From Acidobacteriota bacterium (GTDB taxonomy: Bacteria > Acidobacteriota > Terriglobia > Versatilivoradales > Versatilivoraceae), in assembly GCA_022826755.1 (NCBI GenBank), contig JAJDUG010000049.1, positions 102,155 through 166,154 of the forward strand: a stretch of DNA of 64,000 nt, read 5' to 3'. Below the pieces are notes generated by a model. That model worked only from the letters and a program-made list of their open reading frames with translations. It did not search any database and had not been told where the DNA came from. The position numbers and the translations under genes were made by a program. This document shows positions 34,369-43,034 of the stretch, piece by piece (position 1 is the first letter of the stretch; each line of letters starts with the position of its first letter).

Positions 34369-36522
34369 TCACACCGCCCGATAGGAGAACAACCTGGCTG
34401 AATTGGGGGCCAGCGGGACCGTGAGCCCGCCGTGCATCAGCTCACTCCCCGACAGGGTCCGGCTCTCCCCGGTGCCCTCGTCCTGCAGGCGATAGCGGCG
34501 GCCGGCGTCCAGGGACTGCAGGAAAATGGAGTGGCGAGGCCGCCGCCCCAGGTAACGGAAGACGAAGACCACCCCTTCCCGGGTGCCGTCGCAGAACTGG
34601 GCGGCGTCCCAGTCGGCTTCACTGTTGGGCACCGACAGCAACCGGTAGAAGTCCTTCACCAGCAGCGGCCGGATCTTCTTGTAGACCCCCACCCAGTGCC
34701 CGGCCCGCCGCTTCACTTCAGGCGGCCAGGCGGCCAGCCCGCCGTGCAGGAGCAACTGCCCGGTCATGCGGCTCAGAAAGGCCTGGTCGGAAAAGCCGGC
34801 ATCCAGACCATTGTCCCGGCCCTGCCGGTCGGGTCCCACGGCCAGGCCCATGTAGTTGGCCGGAATGAAGGCGTTGGCTCCCAGTTGGATCATGCGGCAG
34901 GAGTGGGGATGCCCGCTCATGTCGTTGGCCCAGGCGCAGTGGTGGCGCCTCAGGCTGCCCAGGTCGATGGCGTTGCCGCCCCCGGCGTTCAGCTCCAGCA
35001 TCAGGCGGGGGTGCCGGCGGGTCAGGGTCTCCCACACCCGGTAGAGCCCGCGCACGTGAGCGAAGCGGGTCTTGCCGTCGGAGTCCACCAGGTCCCAGTG
35101 AAAGGATTCCTCGCCCCGCATGGGATCGGTGTAGAAATCGGCCCGGATGTAGCGCAGGTCGTAGCGCTCCACGAAGCCGCCGATGAGGTCGATCCAGTGG
35201 TCGCAGGCCGCGGGCGAGCTGAAGTTGTACTTGAGCGGGTGAAAACCCTCGGGAAGCTTGTAGAAGTGCTCGGGATGCGCCTGGGGCAGATTGGTCCAGG
35301 GGAAAGCCACCGCCTCGAAGTAGAGTCCCATGCCCATCCCCTTGGAGCGGACATAGTCGGCAAAAGGCTCCATCCCCCGGGGAAACTTCTCGGGATCCAC
35401 CTCCCAGTTGCCCCTGCCCCGGGAATGCCCTCCCTTGTACCAGTCGGCGTCCACGCAGAACATCTCCACCCCGGCCTCGGCCGCCGCGTCCACCTGGCGG
35501 CGCAGCTCCTCTTCGGTGTAGGTCACGCTGATGCCGGGCCAGAGGGTGTAGGCCACGTGCGGCACCATGGGCTTTCCCCGGTAGTGGGGCGTCAGCCGCT
35601 GGTGAATGTAGCGGCGCAGGCCGTTGGTGCCCGACTCGAAGCCCTTCTCGAAGAACCCCAGGTGGACCACCGGCAGGTCCAGGCTCTCCCCCGGATCCAG
35701 CACCAGGTCCTTGATCAGGGGACCGACTTCGATCTTCAGGTCGGTGGCAGGACCGTCGAAGGCGACGCGGGCCTGCCAGAAGGTGGACCACTCGATGCCG
35801 AAGAAGAGCCCGGGCTGGTCGGAATCGGGGCCTTGGCTGACCATGAACAGGGGAAGGTCCTGGGAAGAGGACCCGGTCCAGCGTTCCCCGAAGCCCCGCT
35901 GCTTGACGGGGACCGCCACCTCGCAGGAGCCGGTGGGACATCCCGTCAGGTTGCGGTGGCTGGCGAACTCCACCGGGCGATAGTGAAAGGGCTCGATCCA
36001 GCGGGGACGAAAGGCATCCGAGGGGAATTCCCGGGCGTGGGGAAACCAGGAGGCGCTGCCGGCCCCGGAACAGCCCATGATCCGGGGGTCGGTCACTCCG
36101 CCCAGCTGCAGAAAGAGGGAATAGAGCCGGGTCAGGGGCACGGACCGCTGACCGGAGGTGTTGGTCAGCCTCACCCGGTATTCAGCCACTCGAAGGGTCC
36201 GGTCCAGCCGCAGGCTTCCGGCCGCCTCCAGTCCGTCCTGGGAACGGTAGCGAAACTTCCAGGAGTCGCCGGTCTCTGCCTCCAGGGAGTGGAGCTTCCA
36301 GTCCAGCATCTCACCATTCCGCTCCATGGCGAAACCGGGCCCCGGTTTCAGCGACACCCCCTCCGGCGCCAGCTCCCGCATGACTTCCACCAGGCTGGCC
36401 GGCTGCCCGGATTCCTGGCCGGCAGCCGCCGCGCCGGCTCCGACCCAGGCGGGCGTAGCCGCCATTACCGCGGTGCTGCTCAGGAATTGACGGCGACTGA
36501 TCCCCTTCAACGGCGTTTCCAT
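34369..36522 (-). CDS. Tat-exported GH36-like glycoside hydrolase (alpha-galactosidase clan)
   Basis: The ATG at 36522 follows GGAGG and gives a twin-arginine signal (SRRQFLSSTAVMAATPAW). The 717-residue protein has an N-terminal beta-sandwich and a central TIM barrel from about residue 310. Clan GH-D features are MFCVDADWYKG, LRYIRADFYTDP (nucleophile position, Asp in RAD), and LELNAGGGNAIDLGSLRRHH followed by ANDMSG, where the Asp would be the acid/base. A C-terminal beta domain ends the chain. The closest assignment is an alpha-galactosidase/raffinose-type hydrolase, but the unusual RAD in place of the common KxD means the sugar is uncertain. It acts in the periplasm or outside the cell. 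Confidence 0.82.
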   Translation of the reverse strand: METPLKGISRRQFLSSTAVMAATPAWVGAGAAAAGQESGQPASLVEVMRELAPEGVSLKPGPGFAMERNGEMLDWKLHSLEAETGDSWKFRYRSQDGLEAAGSLRLDRTLRVAEYRVRLTNTSGQRSVPLTRLYSLFLQLGGVTDPRIMGCSGAGSASWFPHAREFPSDAFRPRWIEPFHYRPVEFASHRNLTGCPTGSCEVAVPVKQRGFGERWTGSSSQDLPLFMVSQGPDSDQPGLFFGIEWSTFWQARVAFDGPATDLKIEVGPLIKDLVLDPGESLDLPVVHLGFFEKGFESGTNGLRRYIHQRLTPHYRGKPMVPHVAYTLWPGISVTYTEEELRRQVDAAAEAGVEMFCVDADWYKGGHSRGRGNWEVDPEKFPRGMEPFADYVRSKGMGMGLYFEAVAFPWTNLPQAHPEHFYKLPEGFHPLKYNFSSPAACDHWIDLIGGFVERYDLRYIRADFYTDPMRGEESFHWDLVDSDGKTRFAHVRGLYRVWETLTRRHPRLMLELNAGGGNAIDLGSLRRHHCAWANDMSGHPHSCRMIQLGANAFIPANYMGLAVGPDRQGRDNGLDAGFSDQAFLSRMTGQLLLHGGLAAWPPEVKRRAGHWVGVYKKIRPLLVKDFYRLLSVPNSEADWDAAQFCDGTREGVVFVFRYLGRRPRHSIFLQSLDAGRRYRLQDEGTGESRTLSGSELMHGGLTVPLAPNSARLFSYRAV

Positions 36523-36589
36523 GGTCGCTCCTCCCTCGTGCCTCCCGGAGCCGGCATCATACCACGCCGCTGCGCCCCGCCCGGGCGCC

Positions 36590-36710
36590 GGTCCGGTGGT
36601 TCCATTCGAGCGGCGAAGCCGCGGCAGCACTTAGCCGTGGGCGTAAGCCCATGGAACAGGTGGGCAATAGAGTCGAGCCGCGAAGGCGGCGACAGCATTC
36701 ATCCTCGATG
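36590..36710. repeat. Probable dispersed intergenic repeat (single copy here)
   Basis: The text CCGTGGGCGTAAGCCCATGG and AGTCGAGCCGCGAAGGCGGC has the look of a dispersed non-coding element that I recall from environmental genomes, where it yields spurious peptides such as MGLRPRL. Only one copy is in this window, so the call is from recall. Confidence 0.4.
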
Positions 36711-36887
36711 TTCGATCGCAACCACGCCACAGCCCACCCCGTGCCAGCCCCTCCCTCAAAACTCCCCCAAAAACATCGCCGCATGTCCGCCAGACGAATT
36801 CCATCTGATAAAATGAAGCCGTGCTGCAGACGGCCCGCAACGCTGGCCTGCCGAACCACTTCGACTGCCACGGGAGAACAGAGAGTC

Positions 36888-37745
36888 GTGCTCAAACAAA
36901 GTGATCGCAAAGACCGCATCGTTGACACCGATTGGGCCGGGATGACCCTGGGGGAACGCATCCGGCACCTGGAGGTGGAAGGCTACCTGGTCCTGCCCGA
37001 CCTGCTGGACCCGGACCACATCCGGCGCCTTCAGGCCGAGACCGCCAAGTTCGAGACCTTCCACGTCGACTACAGCGTCCACCAGAGGGGATGCCAGGAT
37101 ATCCAGTTCCGGGGCGGGCTCATCACCGAGCTGATCGCCCATCCTCCCCTGGTCGACTTCCTCAAGGCCATGTGCGGCCCCGAGCTGATCTTCATGAGCT
37201 ACGACTACTCCCGCTCCGAGCCCGGCCATCCCGGAATCAGTCTGCACTGCGACGGGCAGCCCTGGGGATCGGAGATCTTCGGCTACGAGCAGAGCTGCCC
37301 CCGCCTGATTCGGGTGCTCTACTACCTGCAGGACCTCACTCCCGAGGTGTCGGCCTTCAAGGTGGTGCCGCGCTCCCATCTGAGCTTTCACCACGACGGC
37401 AATCCCTACCTCCGCTACGACGAGCATCCCGAGCAGGTCATGGTCACCTGCCGGGCAGGCTCGGCCGTGTTGATCAACCAGAACGTCTTTCACGGGAATT
37501 ATCCCAACATCGGCAGCTACGCCCGGGAGATGCTGGGACTGGCCTACCGCCCCTCCTGGGCCGGCCCCAGCGACAAGATCAAGCCCTGGGACCCGGAGGA
37601 ACTGGCCAAGGTGCCCCCCGCCGTACGCGAGCTCATGGGCGACCCCAACACCCGCATCTGGCACTTCGAGGGCGGCAACAAGCCTCCCAACATGGCCAGG
37701 GAGGGACCCGGCATCGACGCCAGCCGCTGGGAGCGGACCGAGTAG
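36888..37745 (+). CDS. Phytanoyl-CoA dioxygenase family protein
   Basis: This Fe(II)/2-oxoglutarate-dependent oxygenase of the PhyH family has 285 residues from the GTG at 36888. Metal ligands fit His120-x-Asp122 in SLHCDGQPWG and His202 in NVFHGNYP, with an Arg a few residues later (YAREML) for 2-oxoglutarate. The N terminus has the typical EGYLVLPDLLDPDHIRRLQ. I chose the GTG because the open frame upstream (from 36651) runs through a repeat-like sequence and does not look like protein. Members hydroxylate varied small molecules, so the substrate is unknown. The downstream zinc-ribbon gene starts 39 bases later. Confidence 0.85.
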   Translation: MLKQSDRKDRIVDTDWAGMTLGERIRHLEVEGYLVLPDLLDPDHIRRLQAETAKFETFHVDYSVHQRGCQDIQFRGGLITELIAHPPLVDFLKAMCGPELIFMSYDYSRSEPGHPGISLHCDGQPWGSEIFGYEQSCPRLIRVLYYLQDLTPEVSAFKVVPRSHLSFHHDGNPYLRYDEHPEQVMVTCRAGSAVLINQNVFHGNYPNIGSYAREMLGLAYRPSWAGPSDKIKPWDPEELAKVPPAVRELMGDPNTRIWHFEGGNKPPNMAREGPGIDASRWERTE

Positions 37746-37784
37746 CCCCCGGAACCGGGCAAACCTTGAACCCGAGGAGGACCC

Positions 37785-38126
37785 ATGGCAGCCACCTGTC
37801 CTAAATGCAGCGCGGAGTTGCCTCGCCGGCTGCTTTGGAAACCACTGAAATCGGGCACTCTGGACAAGGCCGAGGTCACCTGCCCCCAATGCGGTCAGGT
37901 TCTCCGAATCACGCCCAGGAGTCTCGCGACCATCCTGGTACTCACCCTCCTGCCCGACGTGCCGATAGTCCTTTGGCTCATCCTTAATCCGGCCCCGCGT
38001 TCCCCCGAAATCATTATCCCGGTTTTGCTGCTTCTGATCCCCCTGACTTTCGCCCTGCTGATCGTTCTCTACCTGAAGCTGGCCCGGTTTCAAGAAAAGG
38101 CATCGACCACCTCCATCAGGGGATGA
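37785..38126 (+). CDS. Small zinc-ribbon membrane protein
   Basis: The 113-residue protein has an N-terminal zinc ribbon (CPKC at residues 5-8 and CPQC at 33-36) and two membrane helices (LATILVLTLLPDVPIVLWLIL and IIPVLLLLIPLTFALLIVLYL). GGAGG lies 6 bases before the ATG. It is a short cxxc-cxxc membrane protein of unknown function. It probably shares a transcript with the upstream dioxygenase; the following nuclease-like gene starts 68 bases after its stop. Confidence 0.78.
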   Translation: MAATCPKCSAELPRRLLWKPLKSGTLDKAEVTCPQCGQVLRITPRSLATILVLTLLPDVPIVLWLILNPAPRSPEIIIPVLLLLIPLTFALLIVLYLKLARFQEKASTTSIRG

Positions 38127-38194
38127 TCGGCTCTTCCCCGCCCCCGAGACAGAAGGGGGAAAGGCAATCGATTAAGCTCCGAAGTCTTGGTCCC

Positions 38195-39151
38195 ATGAAA
38201 AAGAAAGCATCAACTCAACTACTCGTCACCGTGATCGCCTTTGTGGCCATTGCGGCCGCAACCGACCAGGCGGAGAGCGAGCGCAAGTGGCTCGGCATGA
38301 GCGGCACGGTCATCAAGACCCTGGAGGCCCTGCAGGCGCACAACGCCACCCTGCCGCCCCCGCCGTCCGAACCCCGCGACACCGGGCTGCGGCTTCGGGT
38401 GCTGACCTTCAACATTCACAACTTCAGAGGCTATCCGGAAGACCTGGGAACGGCGCGCTGGAAGAGCGACCCCCAGGAAAAGCTGGACATCCAGCTCAGG
38501 ACCCTGGGGATGCTGGACGCCCACCTGGCGTCCCTGCAGGAATGCGACTATGACAAGCCCCTGCAACTCCGGCTGATCGACCGGTTGGGGTACCTGGCCA
38601 GCTTCTTCCCGGCTTCCCACCACAAGCACTGCGCCGGCGCCACCCTGAGTCGATACCCGCTGCCGGACAACCTGAATCTGACCTTCCTGGAGATGGAAGG
38701 CCAGGTGGTCATCAAGCGATTCCTGGGCCGTTCTCTGGTTCGCCTCCCCGGGGGACAGGAGATCCTGCTCTACGGAGGGCACTACGATCCGGTCCCCGAC
38801 GCCGAGATGGACCTCATCGAGGAAGTCTGCCGCATCGACCGCGCCCTCAAACGCCCCATGATCTGGATGGGCGACTGGAACATCCAGCGGAGCCACGTCC
38901 TCTACAAGCGATTCCACAGGATGGGACTGGTGGACGCATTCGTCCACCTGGACCTGCCCCATACCACCACCAGCCTCAAGGGAGACCGCACCCGCGGCGG
39001 CATCGACTACATCTTCTTCACGCCCGACATCGCCGGCCGCCTCGAATCCATCGAGATCGTGGCCCGCGGCGCAGCCGCCCTCGACCCCAACGACCCCCAA
39101 AGCATCGCCGCCAGCGACCACCTCCCCGTACTGGCCGTGTTCCGGTTCTAA
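38195..39151 (+). CDS. Exported endonuclease/exonuclease/phosphatase (EEP) family protein
   Basis: The 318-residue protein has an N-terminal signal peptide (LLVTVIAFVAIAAATDQA) and an EEP (DNase I-like) fold: FNIHNFRGY with the first Asn, SLQECDYDKP with the metal-binding Glu, GGHYDPV, IWMGDWNIQRS with Asp and Asn, and a final ASDHLPVLAVF with the catalytic Asp-His. Such proteins hydrolyse phosphodiesters of nucleic acids, lipids or sugars, and the signal peptide places this one in the periplasm. The ATG at 38195 is preferred over 38123 because it gives the signal peptide. The substrate is unknown. Confidence 0.86.
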   Translation: MKKKASTQLLVTVIAFVAIAAATDQAESERKWLGMSGTVIKTLEALQAHNATLPPPPSEPRDTGLRLRVLTFNIHNFRGYPEDLGTARWKSDPQEKLDIQLRTLGMLDAHLASLQECDYDKPLQLRLIDRLGYLASFFPASHHKHCAGATLSRYPLPDNLNLTFLEMEGQVVIKRFLGRSLVRLPGGQEILLYGGHYDPVPDAEMDLIEEVCRIDRALKRPMIWMGDWNIQRSHVLYKRFHRMGLVDAFVHLDLPHTTTSLKGDRTRGGIDYIFFTPDIAGRLESIEIVARGAAALDPNDPQSIAASDHLPVLAVFRF

Positions 39152-39165
39152 GCCCACCCGGGAAC

Positions 39166-39182
39166 GCGGGCGTCCCGCCCGC
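39166..39182. repeat. Palindromic intergenic repeat, family A (copy 3)
   Basis: GCGGGCG-TCC-CGCCCGC inside an 80-base unit shared with the next two copies. Confidence 0.85.
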
Positions 39183-39343
39183 ACAACACCCGGCACAGCC
39201 ACACCCATCTCCCCCACTTCAATCAACAAGGACGACACAAGGGGATCGATGTTCACAATCCATTTGGCGGCTGCGGGTGCCCATAAAGCAGATCCTCTCG
39301 CAAAGTCGCAAGAAGTTTTAAGAAATGAGGCCCACCCGGGAAC

Positions 39344-39360
39344 GCGGGCGTCCCGCCCGC
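39344..39360. repeat. Palindromic intergenic repeat, family A (copy 4)
   Basis: Same palindrome with the CCCACCCGGGAAC left flank and a GATCTCCCCCACTCCGATTA right flank. Confidence 0.85.
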
Positions 39361-39597
39361 ACAAAGCGTGGCACGGCGACCCCGATCTCCCCCACTCCGA
39401 TTAACCGGGAACGCTACCGTTTCCAGCTTATTGCATAAACGTTGTTTCCAGTTTCAACTCCTCCTTGCTCGATACACCATCAGCATGTAAACCATGAATA
39501 CGGTTTATTGTGCAAAGGATGAATCCAGTCTGTACCACCAATCACTCACCCCTGGTGGGGCCAAACCGATGCCCTGGGATGAAAGCCACCCGGGAAC

Positions 39598-39614
39598 GCG
39601 GGCGTCCCGCCCGC
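39598..39614. repeat. Palindromic intergenic repeat, family A (copy 5)
   Basis: Same palindrome, followed by a diverged right flank (CCAATCTCTCCTACCTCGAT). Confidence 0.85.
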
Positions 39615-39727
39615 AAAAGGCCCGGCACAACAACGCCAATCTCTCCTACCTCGATCAATAGCTTCCCATGCCGCTCCCCCAGCTCACCCACTTGACAATA
39701 TCCCCACATTCTGAAAAATGTTCGCCC

Positions 39728-40969
39728 ATGAGACACCAAACAACCCTTGCTCTGTTCCTTGGCGCACTGGTCCTGACCATTGCCGCCACCCCCGGCCAGG
39801 CACAAACCCTCGAAAGCCGCGAGGACCCGTCGCTCGACTACCCGATCGAGGTGCTGGAGGCCGATCCCTATTGGCAGCCGGCCGGCAAGTGGGCGCTGGA
39901 ATCGCCCCTGACCACCCTGGGAGCCATGCGAGCCATCTATCGCAAGCTGGGAACCCTCCCCGCCCAGCGGCTGCGGCTGCCGGTCCCCAAGTCGCCCTGG
40001 AAGCTGACGGGGCGAGTCGGCCGGACCGGCGACGGCACCATCTACGCCGCCTTCGGCCGCTACCTCTACCGTTCCACCGACGAAGGCCGAAGCTGGCGGG
40101 GACGGAAGCTGGACAACCTTGCCGGCGCCAAGAAAGACCAACCTGTCAGCACCGCCGCCTTCGGAAGCAACGACCAGTACATCTTTCTGGCCCACGCTCA
40201 CCGCGGGCTGCTCCCCATCGACCCGGAGTCGGAGAACCCCACCTACCCGGAGGTCGTCTCCCGATCCAGCGACGGCGGCCGGACCTGGCAAGCCAGCGAT
40301 CCCCTGAAACATCCCTTCAAGAAATCCGGGGGCGACGGGAACCATATCGTCAGCCTGGGCGGAGGCGAGCTGCTGCTCAACCTGGACGGATACGGAGGAT
40401 CAGTGGATCCCAATGTCCCGGAGCAGGGCAGCATGGTGATCTTCCGCAGCACCGACAGCGGAAAGACCTGGAAGTTCGATTCCTACCTGCCCAAGATCGC
40501 CGAAACCGGCTTCCTGCACCTGGGCGGCCGGCGAATGCTGGCGGCCTTTCGCAACGAAAGCGGGAAACACGACAGCAAGACGGTGCAACTGGCCAACTCG
40601 GAGGACGGGGGACTCACCTGGCACAGCCGTCGCCCCCTCACCCGCATGTACGGCCAGGCTCACGGGGACCTGGTCGCCCTGCCGGGAGGAGGCGTGGTGG
40701 CCACCTTCGAGAACCGCTACCCCTACGCCGACGGGGGCTCCATGCTGGCCCGGGTCAGTTGGGACGGAGGCCAAACCTGGGAACCCGAGCTCTACAAGCT
40801 CACCCGGGGCCACGGCTACTCCGGCTCGGTGGTGCTGAAAGACGGCACCATCGTCACCCTGGCCGGCGACGGCCAGCTCAGCCGGGTGGGCCGCCCCACC
40901 GGCCGCCACTACACCCTGCAGGCCGTCCGCTGGAAACCCTGGCCGAAGGGGAAAAGAGCCGGAGAGTAG
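39728..40969 (+). CDS. Secreted sialidase-like protein with five Asp-box (BNR) repeats
   Basis: The 413-residue protein starts with a signal peptide (LALFLGALVLTIAATPGQA) and folds as a six-bladed propeller. Five Asp-box motifs of the S-x-D-x-G-x-T/S-W type are visible: STDEGRSW, SSDGGRTW, STDSGKTW, SEDGGLTW and SWDGGQTW. The FRIP motif and arginine triad of true GH33 sialidases are not clear, so exo-sialidase activity is possible but unproven. The ATG at 39728 is chosen for the signal peptide. A 55-base scrap resembling its middle part lies downstream near 42,954. The ZIP transporter gene starts 58 bases after the stop. Confidence 0.82.
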   Translation: MRHQTTLALFLGALVLTIAATPGQAQTLESREDPSLDYPIEVLEADPYWQPAGKWALESPLTTLGAMRAIYRKLGTLPAQRLRLPVPKSPWKLTGRVGRTGDGTIYAAFGRYLYRSTDEGRSWRGRKLDNLAGAKKDQPVSTAAFGSNDQYIFLAHAHRGLLPIDPESENPTYPEVVSRSSDGGRTWQASDPLKHPFKKSGGDGNHIVSLGGGELLLNLDGYGGSVDPNVPEQGSMVIFRSTDSGKTWKFDSYLPKIAETGFLHLGGRRMLAAFRNESGKHDSKTVQLANSEDGGLTWHSRRPLTRMYGQAHGDLVALPGGGVVATFENRYPYADGGSMLARVSWDGGQTWEPELYKLTRGHGYSGSVVLKDGTIVTLAGDGQLSRVGRPTGRHYTLQAVRWKPWPKGKRAGE

Positions 40970-41027
40970 CCAGACCACCCGAGCCTTTCCGACCCCTGCA
41001 TCCATCCTGTAATTGGAGGGCCATCCC

Positions 41028-41729
41028 GTGACCCTGCTTGCCGTGGCCGCCGCCGCCTCCCTGGCGCTTGTGCTTGGCGCACTGTGGGGACTGTACGGTC
41101 GCTTCGGCGACCGCACCGAAGGGTTTGTCCTTGCCGCGGGGGGCGGGGCACTGATGTTTTCCGCCGTGCTCGAACTGATCGTGCCCGCTCGGGAATCCAT
41201 CACCCTGACTGCAACGGCACTGGCGCTGATGATCGGAGCTGCGACTTTCGCCCTCTTCGACTATCTCATCGACGATCGCTGGGGAGACGAGGGCGGCGTT
41301 GGCCTTCTGGCCGCAGTCACCCTGGACGGGGTGCCGGAGAATCTCGCACTGGGCGTGATGCTGATCGACGCCGGCGCCTGGGAAGTCGGAGGCCTGGCCG
41401 CGGCCATCTTCCTCTCCAACCTGCCCGAAGGCGCCAGCGGCGCCAAGGGGATGCGCGCAATCGGCTGGCGCCGCTCACGAATCTTGGCGCTATGGTCCGG
41501 CACGGCGCTGGTCCTGGTGGTGGCTACCCTGGCCGGAAACCTGCTGTTTCGCCACGCGGCGGACGAGTATCTCGCGTTGATGCATGTCTTCGCAGGAGGC
41601 GCGATCATCGCATCGCTCGCCACCGAAATCTTCCCCAAGGCCTACCGCCGCGACCATCACATGGCCGGCATCGCGACCGCACTCGGCCTCCTCGCGGCGC
41701 TTCTGGTAACCCACACCATGACGGACTGA
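41028..41729 (+). CDS. ZIP-family metal transporter (full-length copy)
   Basis: This polytopic inner-membrane protein of 233 residues has about seven helices. Family marks are AAGGGALMFSAVLELIVPA, the DGVPENLALGV segment (metal-binding HNIPEG-like helix with Asp in place of His) and FLSNLPEGASGAKGMR (second NxPEG motif). ZIP proteins import Zn2+, Fe2+ or other divalent cations. The GTG at 41028 follows TTGGAGGG with ideal spacing, so I prefer it over an upstream non-ATG start. A shortened second copy, lacking an internal 90-residue block, lies 770 bases downstream on the far side of a VapBC module. Confidence 0.82.
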   Translation: MTLLAVAAAASLALVLGALWGLYGRFGDRTEGFVLAAGGGALMFSAVLELIVPARESITLTATALALMIGAATFALFDYLIDDRWGDEGGVGLLAAVTLDGVPENLALGVMLIDAGAWEVGGLAAAIFLSNLPEGASGAKGMRAIGWRRSRILALWSGTALVLVVATLAGNLLFRHAADEYLALMHVFAGGAIIASLATEIFPKAYRRDHHMAGIATALGLLAALLVTHTMTD

Positions 41730-41760
41730 ACTGCGGAAACAGCCCCTGCGAACACGAACA

Positions 41761-41772
41761 TAGTGTACACTA
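41761..41772. promoter_or_regulatory. Perfect 12-bp palindrome upstream of vapBC
   Basis: TAGTGTACACTA lies 33 bases before the antitoxin start. Toxin-antitoxin operons are usually repressed by their own antitoxin binding such palindromes, so this is a plausible VapB operator. Confidence 0.55.
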
Positions 41773-41805
41773 CGAAAGTGTGGACCCGACAGTAAGGAGG
41801 CAATC

Positions 41806-42030
41806 GTGAAAAACATTACCTTGAGCGCCGACGAGAATCTGATTGAAGCCGCGCGACGACGGGCCGTGTCGGAGCACACGACCTTGAACGAGCAGTTTCG
41901 GTTGTGGCTCAAGCGCTACGTTCGGCGCGAGCAGCAGGCCGCCGAGGCCATGAGAGTCATGCGTGAGTTGCAAGGCAGCATATCTACCGGAGGGAGAAAA
42001 TTCACTCGGGACGAAATGAATGAGCGTTGA
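41806..42030 (+). CDS. vapB: VapB-type antitoxin (ribbon-helix-helix-like)
   Basis: The 74-residue protein begins MKNITLSADENLIEAARRRA, a pattern of ribbon-helix-helix antitoxins of the VapB/DUF6364 kind, and ends in a charged tail that would bind the toxin. The GTG start at 41806 has AGGAGG five bases upstream. Its last 11 bases overlap the PIN toxin gene. A palindromic operator candidate is just upstream. It is expected to neutralise the PIN ribonuclease and repress the operon. Confidence 0.82.
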   Translation: MKNITLSADENLIEAARRRAVSEHTTLNEQFRLWLKRYVRREQQAAEAMRVMRELQGSISTGGRKFTRDEMNER

Positions 42031-42439
42031 AAACTTCCTCGACACCAACATCCTTGTTTACTTGTTTGATGAGGTCGATGACGAAAAACGCGAGACCGCC
42101 GAGCATCTGGTCCAACAAGCCTTGCACGCCGAAAACGGTTGCATCAGTTACCAGGTCGTCCAGGAGACCATTAACGTCATAACCCGGAAGCTCAATGCAC
42201 CGCCGGAGAAAGCTCGACAGCTACTGAACCATATCTTGACACCTCTCTGGCGGGTCAACCCGACCCGGGCGCTTTACCAACGCGGCCTCGATTTGCAAAC
42301 CCGCTATGGATTCGACTTCCACGACAGCCTGATCGTCGCCGCCGCGCTCGAAGCGGGCTGTAAAACCCTCTACAGCGAAGACCTGCAGCACGGTCAGCAA
42401 ATTGACGGAGTGACCATCACAAACCCGTTCAGGACATGA
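42020..42439 (+). CDS. vapC: VapC-type PIN-domain toxin
   Basis: The 139-residue PIN ribonuclease toxin has the usual acidic residues: Asp in FLDTNILVYLFD near the N terminus, Glu in VVQETINV near residue 50, and Asp in FDFHDSLIVAAA near residue 98, with a final LYSEDLQHGQ. VapC toxins cleave specific RNAs, often tRNA or rRNA. The gene overlaps the antitoxin gene by 11 bases. The module sits exactly between two copies of a ZIP transporter gene, which suggests insertion accompanying a duplication. Confidence 0.9.
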   Translation: MSVENFLDTNILVYLFDEVDDEKRETAEHLVQQALHAENGCISYQVVQETINVITRKLNAPPEKARQLLNHILTPLWRVNPTRALYQRGLDLQTRYGFDFHDSLIVAAALEAGCKTLYSEDLQHGQQIDGVTITNPFRT

Positions 42440-42496
42440 GCTGACTGTTGCGGTGACAAGGCCGCGGATCGAGTCGGTCTGTTGGAGGGCCATCCC

Positions 42497-42928
42497 GTGA
42501 CCCTGCTTGCCGTGGCCGCTGCCGTCTCCCTGGCGCTTGTTCTTGGCGCAATGTGGGGACTGTACGGCCGCTTCGGCGACCGTACCGAAGGGTTCGCCGC
42601 GGCCATCTTCCTCTCCAACCTGCCCGAAGGCGCCAGCGGCGCCAAGGGCATGCGCGCAATCGGCTGGCGCCGCTCACGAATCTTGGCGCTATGGTCCGGC
42701 ACGGCGCTGGTCCTGGTCGTGGCTACCCTGGCCGGAAACCTACTGTTTCGCCACGCGGCGGAAGAGTATCTCGCGCTAATGCATGTCTTGGCGGGAGGCG
42801 CAATCATCGCCTCGCTCGCCACCGAGATCTTCCCCAAGGCCTACCGCCGCGACCATCACATGGCCGGAATCGCAACCGCGCTCAGCCTCCTGGCGGCGCT
42901 CGTGGTAACCCACACCATGACGGACTGA
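42497..42928 (+). pseudogene. Truncated second copy of the ZIP transporter gene
   Basis: The 143-residue frame repeats the start and end of the gene at 41028 almost exactly, including the TTGGAGGGCCATCCCGTGAC start region. An internal 90 codons are missing: EGFVLAAGG...GGLAAAIF of copy 1 is joined as EGFAAAIF. The deletion is in frame, so a protein with about four helices could be made, but it lacks the DGVPEN metal-site helix and is unlikely to transport. It retains FLSNLPEGASGAKGMR and the C terminus. I call it a decayed paralogue, although a dominant-negative or regulatory role cannot be excluded. Confidence 0.82.
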
Positions 42929-42953
42929 GGTGAACGCGGCTCTTGGAAATAGG

Positions 42954-43008
42954 AACGGAGGCGAACTGCTGGTCAACCTGGATGGATACTGAGGATCAGT
43001 GGATCCAA
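42954..43008 (+). pseudogene. Short scrap of the sialidase-like gene
   Basis: About 55 bases (GGAGGCGAACTGCTGGTCAA, then CCTGGATGGATACTGAGGAT) closely match bases 40,360-40,411 of the sialidase-like gene, with an added base that breaks the frame. It follows the truncated ZIP copy, so the duplicated segment once included part of the sialidase gene. Confidence 0.7.
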
Positions 43009-43034
43009 GGGTGCGGGAAAGGACGGCCCCGTCA

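Larger units (their letters stand above)
39152..39727. other. Intergenic region with three copies of repeat family A
   Basis: No gene is supported. Three direct copies of an about 80-base unit (CCCACCCGGGAACGCGGGCG, TCCCGCCCGCACAA, then CCATCTCCCCCACTTCAATC) lie within 460 bases. Confidence 0.7.

Noticed and set aside
34432..36816. A 794-codon open frame opposite the GH36-like gene
   Set aside because: Low-complexity antisense translation; the minus strand has a Tat signal, ribosome site and catalytic motifs.
39166..39614. Regularly similar repeats resembling a CRISPR array
   Set aside because: Only three copies with unequal spacing (178 and 254 bases), no cas genes, and the same unit occurs singly elsewhere; it is a dispersed palindromic element.
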